Below, in pieces: positions 59,311 to 64,000 of a DNA stretch of 64,000 nucleotides (its first letter is position 1; the number at the start of each line of letters is the position of its first letter). The notes under the pieces were generated by a model. That model worked only from the letters and a program-made list of their open reading frames with translations. It was not told where the DNA came from and did not search any database. Position numbers and translations under genes: made by a program. The stretch is from Streptomyces hyaluromycini (lineage in GTDB: Bacteria; Actinomycetota; Actinomycetes; Streptomycetales; Streptomycetaceae), in assembly GCF_002217755.1 (NCBI RefSeq), contig NZ_BCFL01000019.1, positions 310,001 to 374,000 of the forward strand, given 5' to 3'.

Positions 59311-59697
59311 TTAGTCGGCGAGATCGACCCGGATCGTCAGGAGCTGCGTCCCCAGTGCCTTTACGGCCATGCTGTTGCCCTTGGGCAGGGTGCGCAGCCG
59401 GGCGACCGGGTCGTCGTCGGGCAGCAGGTGGGCGGTGCCGTGGTGCCACCGCCCGCCGATCCGCACCCGCACCCGCGGGTCGGCCTGGATGTTCCGCACG
59501 TACTGGGACTTCGTCCCGAACTCCGACACCAGCCAGAAGCTCTCCCCGACCCGCCGCCCGCCCAGCGGGGTGCGCCGGGGCTCCCCGGAGACCCGCCCCG
59601 TGGTCTCCAGCAGGGTCTGGAAGGGGAGCAACCGGGTCAAGCGGTTGGCGACATGCCGCTGGAAGGCGGTGGTGGCACGGAATCTGCGATCGGACAT
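59311..59697 (-). CDS. Deazaflavin (F420)-dependent nitroreductase family protein
   Basis: 128 residues with the split-barrel F420 pocket: TTGRVSGEPRRTPLGGRRVGESFWLVSEFG (about 32-61, in pieces TTGRVSGEPRRTPLG and FWLVSEFGTKSQYVRNI) and PRVRVRIGGRWHHGTAHLLPDDD. Same family as the protein at 30426 but a distant paralogue. ATG 59697 has GAGGAA just upstream. Stands alone; substrate unknown. Confidence 0.82.
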   Translation of the reverse strand: MSDRRFRATTAFQRHVANRLTRLLPFQTLLETTGRVSGEPRRTPLGGRRVGESFWLVSEFGTKSQYVRNIQADPRVRVRIGGRWHHGTAHLLPDDDPVARLRTLPKGNSMAVKALGTQLLTIRVDLAD

Positions 59698-59785
59698 GGT
59701 TCCTCGGCTCTCTCTTCTGCCGTACTTCGGCGCCGGTGTCCCCTTCAATGTCTCTTACCCTTCCTCGGCGAGAGACGGTGGGCCC

Positions 59786-60634
59786 GTGCGGATCATGACC
59801 TGGAACCTGTGGTGGCGCTTCGGGCCCTGGGCCGAACGGCAGAAAGCGATCCTCGCCGTGCTGCGTGAGCTGCGGCCGGATGTGGTCGGCCTGCAGGAGG
59901 TGTGGGCCGCGGACGGCGAGAACCTCGCCGAGTGGCTCGCCGGTGAACTCGGCCTGCACTGGGCCTGGGCCGCCTCCCCGGCCTCCGAGCGCCGGCAGCG
60001 GCGGATCGGGGAGCCGGGCACCGAGATCGGCAACGCGGTGCTCAGCCGCTGGCCGGTGACGGAGAGCGAGGTGCTGCGCCTGCCGGCGCCGGCGGAACTC
60101 GACGACGGACGCCTCGCCCTCTACGCCCGCCTCGCGGCCCCCGACCACCCTGTCCCCTTCTTCACCGTCCACCTGACCTCGCAGCTGCACCTGTCGGCCG
60201 TACGCAGCCAACAGGTCACTGCGCTGGCCGAGTTCGTGGCCGCCCACCGCGCGGGCACCGACTTCCCGCCCGTCGTCACCGGTGACTTCAACGCCTGGCC
60301 GGACTCCGACGAGATCCGCCGGTTCTGCGGGCTCCGCACCGCACCTGTCGTACCCGGCCAGGTCTTCTTCGACGCCTGGGAGTACGCCGACCCGGCCGCT
60401 CCCTCCGCCACCTGGGACAACGCCAACCCGTACGTCCCCGCGGGCCTCGGCCCCGGCGTCCGCGTCGACTACGTCCACGTCGGCGCCCCGGCCGGCCCCG
60501 GCGGCATCGGGGCGGTGCTTGCCGTACGGCGGGCAGGGGCCGGACCGGTCGACGGGGTGTGGCCGTCCGACCATGCGGCGGTCGTCGCGGATCTGGCGGA
60601 CGGCGGACCCGCGGGGTCACTGTCCGGCGGGTGA
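59786..60634 (+). CDS. Endonuclease/exonuclease/phosphatase (EEP) superfamily hydrolase
   Basis: 282 residues with the EEP fold. MTWNLWWRFGPWAERQ opens the domain, GLQEVW carries the metal Glu, TVHLTSQLHLSAVRSQQ and VVTGDFNAWPDSDEI give the catalytic Asp-x-Asn, and WPSDHAAVVADL the terminal Asp-His. No signal peptide. Could act on phosphodiesters of nucleic acids, lipids or small molecules. GTG 59786 (VRIMTWN) is taken as start. It overlaps the 3' end of the leftward DUF397 gene by 18 bp. Confidence 0.87.
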   Translation: MRIMTWNLWWRFGPWAERQKAILAVLRELRPDVVGLQEVWAADGENLAEWLAGELGLHWAWAASPASERRQRRIGEPGTEIGNAVLSRWPVTESEVLRLPAPAELDDGRLALYARLAAPDHPVPFFTVHLTSQLHLSAVRSQQVTALAEFVAAHRAGTDFPPVVTGDFNAWPDSDEIRRFCGLRTAPVVPGQVFFDAWEYADPAAPSATWDNANPYVPAGLGPGVRVDYVHVGAPAGPGGIGAVLAVRRAGAGPVDGVWPSDHAAVVADLADGGPAGSLSGG

Positions 60635-60799
60635 CTTCAGCAGGTCGAGGAGGGCGCCGAAGGCCTCGGCGCCGACGGTGAGCACGGTCCGGGGCGGGTC
60701 GGCGTCGGCTATGCGGACGGCGGTGGGGGCGGCGGATATGTGGACGCAGGCTTCGCCTTCTTGGCAGTACGACGACTTCCGCCAGGGGCGCGTGGACAT
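60617..60799 (-). CDS. DUF397 small protein
   Basis: 60 residues: WRKSSYCQEGEACVHISA at the start and FGALLDLLK near the end, the classic DUF397 pattern. In Streptomyces these are paired with Scr1-type HTH regulators; some pairs act like antitoxin/toxin or developmental switches. It lies 10 bp after the HTH gene on the same strand, so the two are an operon. Confidence 0.9.
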   Translation of the reverse strand: MSTRPWRKSSYCQEGEACVHISAAPTAVRIADADPPRTVLTVGAEAFGALLDLLKSPAGQ

Positions 60800-60809
60800 A
60801 CCGGCTCCT

Positions 60810-61664
60810 TCACAGGTTCTGGATGATGGCGTGGATCAGGTCCCGGGACTTCGCCGGGCTGAGGGCGATGGCTTCGACGACATCCAGCAGGCGTCGGTAC
60901 TTCTCCAAGTGGGCCTCGGCGTCGAGCAGTACGGGACCGTGGAACTGGTCGAGCTGCACGGTGTCCAGCTCGGCCACCGGTCCGCACAGGTGGTTGATGG
61001 ACTGGCCCGATCCCGGGAAGGCTCCGACGTCGAAGGGAAGCACCCGAAGGGTGATGTGGTCCCGCAGGCTCATGTCGATCAGATGCCTGAGCTGCTGCCG
61101 GGCCACGTGCCGACCGCCGACCCGCATGTGCAGGGCTGCTTCGTGGATCACCGTGCTGTATGGATTCGGGGACTCCCGGAACACCACGTCCTGGCGCTTG
61201 ATGCGGTGCGAGACCCGGTGCTCGACTTCCGGCGGAGTGGGGGCCGGGATGGCCCGGCTGAAGATCTCCCGGGCGTGCTCACTGATCTGGAGCATGCCCG
61301 GAACGTGTGAGGTGAAGGCGGTGCGGATGGCCGTCGAGTGGTGCTCCAGCTCGGCGAGGGTGAGCAGCCCCGACGGAAGTACCTCGCGGTAGGCGTCCCA
61401 CCACCAGCCGCGGGTCTTCTCCGCGGCCATGTCCGCCAGGGCGTCGATGTAGGGCTGGTTCGTGCACGAGTAGATGTGGGCCATCGCCCGGACACGGTCG
61501 GGGCTCACTCCGAACCTGGCCGACTCCACGTTGCTGAGTTGACCCGAGCTGGTACCGAGCATCTGCGCGGCCTCGGTGGAGGTCAGGCCCGCCCGCTCGC
61601 GGAGTTTGCGCAGCTCGGTGGCGAGTCGGACGCGTCGGGCCGTCGGCGCGGGCCTTGGCGTCAT
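60810..61664 (-). CDS. Scr1-type XRE regulator (HTH + DUF5753)
   Basis: 284 residues. N-terminal HTH (about 12-65): LRERAGLTSTEAAQMLGTSS and QLSNVESARFGVSPDRV. The C-terminal DUF5753 ligand-like region follows, with VPGMLQISEHAREIF, RQDVVF and the late PFDVGAFPGSGQSI. ATG 61664 has AGGAGG 7 nt upstream. Operon with DUF397; divergent from an RsbW-like ATPase, the common bldB/abaA-like trio linked to development and antibiotic control in Streptomyces. Confidence 0.9.
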   Translation of the reverse strand: MTPRPAPTARRVRLATELRKLRERAGLTSTEAAQMLGTSSGQLSNVESARFGVSPDRVRAMAHIYSCTNQPYIDALADMAAEKTRGWWWDAYREVLPSGLLTLAELEHHSTAIRTAFTSHVPGMLQISEHAREIFSRAIPAPTPPEVEHRVSHRIKRQDVVFRESPNPYSTVIHEAALHMRVGGRHVARQQLRHLIDMSLRDHITLRVLPFDVGAFPGSGQSINHLCGPVAELDTVQLDQFHGPVLLDAEAHLEKYRRLLDVVEAIALSPAKSRDLIHAIIQNL

Positions 61665-61866
61665 GGGTGTTCCTCCTGGCGGACGTACAGCGAGCTTGTC
61701 ACTCACACGAGGGAGATGAGGCCGAGATCCTTCGAAAGCTCGCAAAGCTGCTTTGCGAGACCTCTATCGTCATTCCTGGGCGCCCCCTCCTGGAAGCGCA
61801 CCGTGGGACGCCACGGCACAGACACCAGGCACCTGTCGAACTCCCCTCAGCGACCGGAGACTTCCG

Positions 61867-62292
61867 ATGGTCACGGTATCCCCGTCCTGGAACTACACCC
61901 TGCACCTTCCGCACGATCCACGCGCACCGGCTATCGCACGGGGCACCCTGAGACTGATTCTCGCCGCGCATGAGATGCCCGAGCTCGCCCCCACCGCTGC
62001 ACTCGTGGCGGCGGAACTGCTGGCCAACGCGCACTGTCACACAAAAGGGCCCTACGCCCTCCGCCTCCGCTCGGCCGAGCCCGGTCGTCTCCGGGTGGCC
62101 GTATGGGACACCGACCCGCACGTTCCGCCCGGCTTCTCGAACGCGTCCGCCCAGCCGCCCCCACCCGACGCCGAGCACGGCCGCGGACTGCCCCTGGTGC
62201 GGGCCTGTGCGGACACCTGGGGTGCGTCGCGGCTCCATGAGCTCGGCAAGCTGCTGTGGGCCGAGTGCGGAGGCGGGGCGGTGGCGTGGTGA
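61867..62292 (+). CDS. RsbW-like ATP-binding protein
   Basis: 141 residues of the HATPase_c anti-sigma-like family. N-box ALVAAELLANAHCHTKG (about 47) and G-box EHGRGLPLVRACADTWGAS (about 100). Closely follows the family pattern of the protein at 2-463. ATG 61867 is chosen; the ribosome site is weak. Divergent partner of the Scr1-type HTH/DUF397 pair, with which such ATPases are often grouped. Target sigma factor unknown. Confidence 0.85.
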   Translation: MVTVSPSWNYTLHLPHDPRAPAIARGTLRLILAAHEMPELAPTAALVAAELLANAHCHTKGPYALRLRSAEPGRLRVAVWDTDPHVPPGFSNASAQPPPPDAEHGRGLPLVRACADTWGASRLHELGKLLWAECGGGAVAW

Positions 62293-62342
62293 CCAGGGCC
62301 ATACTGGGAAGCGGAGCGATGCCCCTTCATCAGGAGCTGATC

Positions 62343-62618
62343 ATGAGCGCACAGCCCGAGCACGGCTGGGGAGCGATGCCCCTCCCGGAGATCCGGACCG
62401 TGGACGACCTGCGCAGCGCGCTCAGTCGCTACGGCTTCCCGGGCGACCGCGAGCGCTTCGAGGAGGAGCTGGCGGCAGCCATAGGAGCGTCGCCCACCAA
62501 TGACTTCGCCGGCGCCGCTGCTGTGGTCCGCGCCTACCGGCACCGGGTCCTGATCAGGAACTCGTCCGAGGTTATGACGGCGCTGGAGGACGCGCGAGCC
62601 GGAGGCGGCGGTACGTGA
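62343..62618 (+). CDS. Small acidic protein, possible antitoxin (DUF6247-like)
   Basis: 91 residues: MPLPEIRTVDDLRSALSRYG, FEEELAAAIGASPTNDF and a helical AAVVRAYRHRVLIRN tail. It resembles small actinobacterial proteins that precede RelE-like genes (recalled as DUF6247). ATG 62343 has AGGAG 6 nt upstream. Its stop overlaps the next gene by 4 bp (GTGA), the usual antitoxin-first arrangement. A toxin-antitoxin role is inferred from size, order and overlap only. Confidence 0.6.
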   Translation: MSAQPEHGWGAMPLPEIRTVDDLRSALSRYGFPGDRERFEEELAAAIGASPTNDFAGAAAVVRAYRHRVLIRNSSEVMTALEDARAGGGGT

Positions 62619-62896
62619 ACGACGTCCCGTTGGAGGAGGCCGAGCCCGCAAGGAAGGCGTTCGGGGACCTGGCGGAGGGGGAGCGGGAAGTGGTCCGGGA
62701 GGCGCTCGCCGCAATCGCCCGCGACCCGGCGGTGGGCCGCGAGATCCCCGGGTGGCGGCCTCCGTCCGTGGAGTACACGTACACCACACCACTCGCCCGC
62801 GACTCGGCCGAGGCCATCACCGTCGTGTACACGCACACCCCGGGCATGGGGGTGACCGTCGTGTACTACTTCCGAGATCCACAGGTCGTGGACTGA
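62615..62896 (+). CDS. Small basic/beta protein, possible RelE/ParE-like toxin
   Basis: 93 residues. A helical first half (EPARKAFGDLAEGEREVVREAL, in pieces) and a beta-rich second half (SVEYTYTTPLARDS; AITVVYTHTPGMGVTVVYYF) recall the RelE/ParE fold: helices, then a four-strand sheet ending in hydrophobic Val/Tyr strands. No firm catalytic set (Arg/Tyr/His) can be fixed. GTG 62615 overlaps the upstream stop. Best regarded as a candidate toxin of a two-gene module. Confidence 0.55.
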   Translation: MNDVPLEEAEPARKAFGDLAEGEREVVREALAAIARDPAVGREIPGWRPPSVEYTYTTPLARDSAEAITVVYTHTPGMGVTVVYYFRDPQVVD

Positions 62897-62935
62897 CCCG
62901 TTTCCGGGAAGCCCCGACAGTGCGATGATCGGCCG

Positions 62936-63265
62936 GTGGGCATAGCCATCAGCACAACGCTCTTCATCACCGCCTTCTTCTGCATCGGCGCGGGCATCAC
63001 GGTCGCCACGACGTCCTGGACGTTTCCCTGGTTGGCAGGCAAGGTGTACAGGCCTCGGCTGTGGGGTGCCGGGTACGTCCTGTTCGGCGTCGTCGTCCTC
63101 TACCACGCGGTGGTCGCACTGGTGCATGTCGACCCGACGGTGGACCTGGTGATGACGGTCGTGACCACGGTGACGGCCCTTGCCGGCCTCGGGATGATGG
63201 GGTTCGCTCAGCGGGTGGGGCACGGGACGCGGTCGCCCCGTACCGGGCCCGGCGCCACCGACTAG
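62936..63265 (+). CDS. Hypothetical small membrane protein (three TM)
   Basis: 109 residues with hydrophobic segments at about 3-24, 38-58 and 66-90; no recognised family. GTG 62936 gives VGIAISTTLFIT as start; no strong ribosome site. It overlaps the 3' end of the leftward aldo/keto reductase by 4 bp (shared CTAG). Confidence 0.5.
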   Translation: MGIAISTTLFITAFFCIGAGITVATTSWTFPWLAGKVYRPRLWGAGYVLFGVVVLYHAVVALVHVDPTVDLVMTVVTTVTALAGLGMMGFAQRVGHGTRSPRTGPGATD

Positions 63266-64000
63266 CGGGGCTCGTCCTGCCTGTCGAGGACGGTCAGCTC
63301 CTTCTCGGTCAGTCGCAGGGCGCCGGCGGCGATGTTCTGCGCGAGGTGTGCCGGGTTCGCGGTGCCGGGAATGGCCAGCACGTGCGGACCGCGATGGAGG
63401 GTCCAGGCGAGCCGTACCTGGGCCGGCGTGGCGTCGTGGGCACGGGCGACGGAGCGGACGCGCGCGTCGTGCTCCTGGTCTGCGGCCGCCTCGCGCCGCA
63501 GGCCGGAGACCGCGAAGAACGGGACGAAGGCGATGCCCTGCTCCCCGCACAGGTCCACCAGCCCGCTCTCGTCGGCGCGGCGCCAGTCCAGGCCGTAGGA
63601 GTTCTGCACGCAGACCACGGGCGCGATCTTCTGGGCCTCGGCCACGTGCTCGGGCAGGACGGCGGAGAGCCCGAGGTGCCGGATCAGACCGGCCGCGCGC
63701 AGCTCGGCGAGGGCGCCGAAGTGCTCGGCGATCGACGCCGTGCGGGGGCCTCCGGCGCGCAGGTTCACCACATCCAGGCAGTCCCGGCCGAGCTGGCGCA
63801 GGTTCTCCTCGACCTGGCCGCGCAGCTGGTCGGGGCGGGCCCGGTAGAGCCACTCTCCGGAGGGATCGCGCCCCGGGCCCACCTTGGTCACCACGACCAC
63901 GTCGCCGCGCCAGGACGAGAGGGCGCGGTTGATGAGCTCGTTGGCGGACCGCAGCGGCGAGAAGTAGAAGGCGGCCGTGTCGACATGGTTCACCCCCTGC
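63262..64000 (-). CDS. Aldo/keto reductase (N-terminus beyond window)
   Basis: About 245 residues visible. The catalytic Asp of the AKR family is in GVNHVDTAAFY at the window edge; the catalytic Lys is in VVVVTKVGPG. Later segments GLIRHLGLSAVLPEHV, PVVCVQNSYGL and the C-terminal IPGTANPAHLAQNIAAGALRLTEKEL match AKR11/13-type enzymes. NADPH-dependent carbonyl reduction is expected. The start and first ~30 residues lie right of 64000. Confidence 0.88.
   Translation of the reverse strand, partial: QGVNHVDTAAFYFSPLRSANELINRALSSWRGDVVVVTKVGPGRDPSGEWLYRARPDQLRGQVEENLRQLGRDCLDVVNLRAGGPRTASIAEHFGALAELRAAGLIRHLGLSAVLPEHVAEAQKIAPVVCVQNSYGLDWRRADESGLVDLCGEQGIAFVPFFAVSGLRREAAADQEHDARVRSVARAHDATPAQVRLAWTLHRGPHVLAIPGTANPAHLAQNIAAGALRLTEKELTVLDRQDEPR

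Noticed and set aside
1..64000. Calling the region a full steroid degradation cluster
   Set aside because: No KshA/B, KstD, HsaA/C/D or Mce4 genes are present; only acyl-CoA type and FadD3-like genes resemble that pathway.

Overview
The window is high-GC chromosomal DNA whose codon use, GTG starts, Scr1/DUF397 genes, Tat-exported enzymes and afsK/afsR/afsS genes point to a Streptomyces. No tRNA, rRNA or CRISPR array was seen. Both ends cut genes: an RsbW-like ATPase on the left and an aldo/keto reductase on the right.

The dominant theme is a dispersed acyl-CoA catabolic regulon. It comprises two acyl-CoA dehydrogenases, two enoyl-CoA hydratases, two thiolase-fold lipid-transfer proteins, two DUF35 partners, a FadD3-like CoA ligase, a large NDP-forming CoA synthetase, two SDRs, two LLM oxidoreductases, an aldehyde dehydrogenase, an alcohol dehydrogenase, two amidohydrolases, a cyclase and a flavin reductase. 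Most of these transcription units are preceded by one or two copies of a 13-bp palindrome, TGACG-N3-CGTCA, seen about 17 times in nine intergenic regions. It looks like the operator of one TetR-type repressor; the best local candidate is the TetR gene at 32316-32963. The gene types resemble steroid or terpenoid side-chain and ring degradation, but no steroid-ring oxygenase (KshA, HsaA, HsaC) or KstD is present, so the substrate is unknown.

Region by region: 1-8.0 kb holds an anti-sigma-type ATPase, cyclase, SDR, FadE, ADH, a GlxA-type regulator and an MFS transporter. At 8.0-8.2 kb lies a 179-bp element with 29-bp terminal inverted repeats. From 8.2 to 13.7 kb is a small defence-like patch: an ATPase/DUF234 protein, a small membrane protein and an orphan BREX-2 PglX-like methyltransferase. 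From 13.7 to 22.3 kb are catabolic genes, two flavoenzymes and a Tat-exported tannase-like hydrolase. From 22.5 to 31.7 kb are a DUF35 gene, GNATs, a class IV aminotransferase, a PNPOx protein, an expansin, an Ltp/FadE/F420 unit and LysE. From 31.7 to 44.4 kb is the global regulator region: Lrp, TetR, a KbpA-like protein, AfsK, then a catabolic block, then convergent AfsS and AfsR. From 44.5 to 46.7 kb are a glycosyltransferase pseudogene, a thioesterase and an amidohydrolase. At 46.8-50.8 kb is a vWA-PP2C-kinase triad like YegL/YegK/YegI (TerY-P). From 51 to 58.4 kb are a lipoprotein and further regulon genes. From 58.6 to 64 kb are a DUF3455 protein, F420 enzyme, EEP hydrolase, a Scr1-type HTH/DUF397/ATPase set, a toxin-antitoxin-like pair and an AKR.

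Intergenic spaces carry a dispersed G+C-rich repeat (core GTCGCGCAGTTCCCCGCG), in places amplified into 103-bp or 84-bp tandem arrays. All functional calls rest on reading the translations and on remembered family features; no database search was run.
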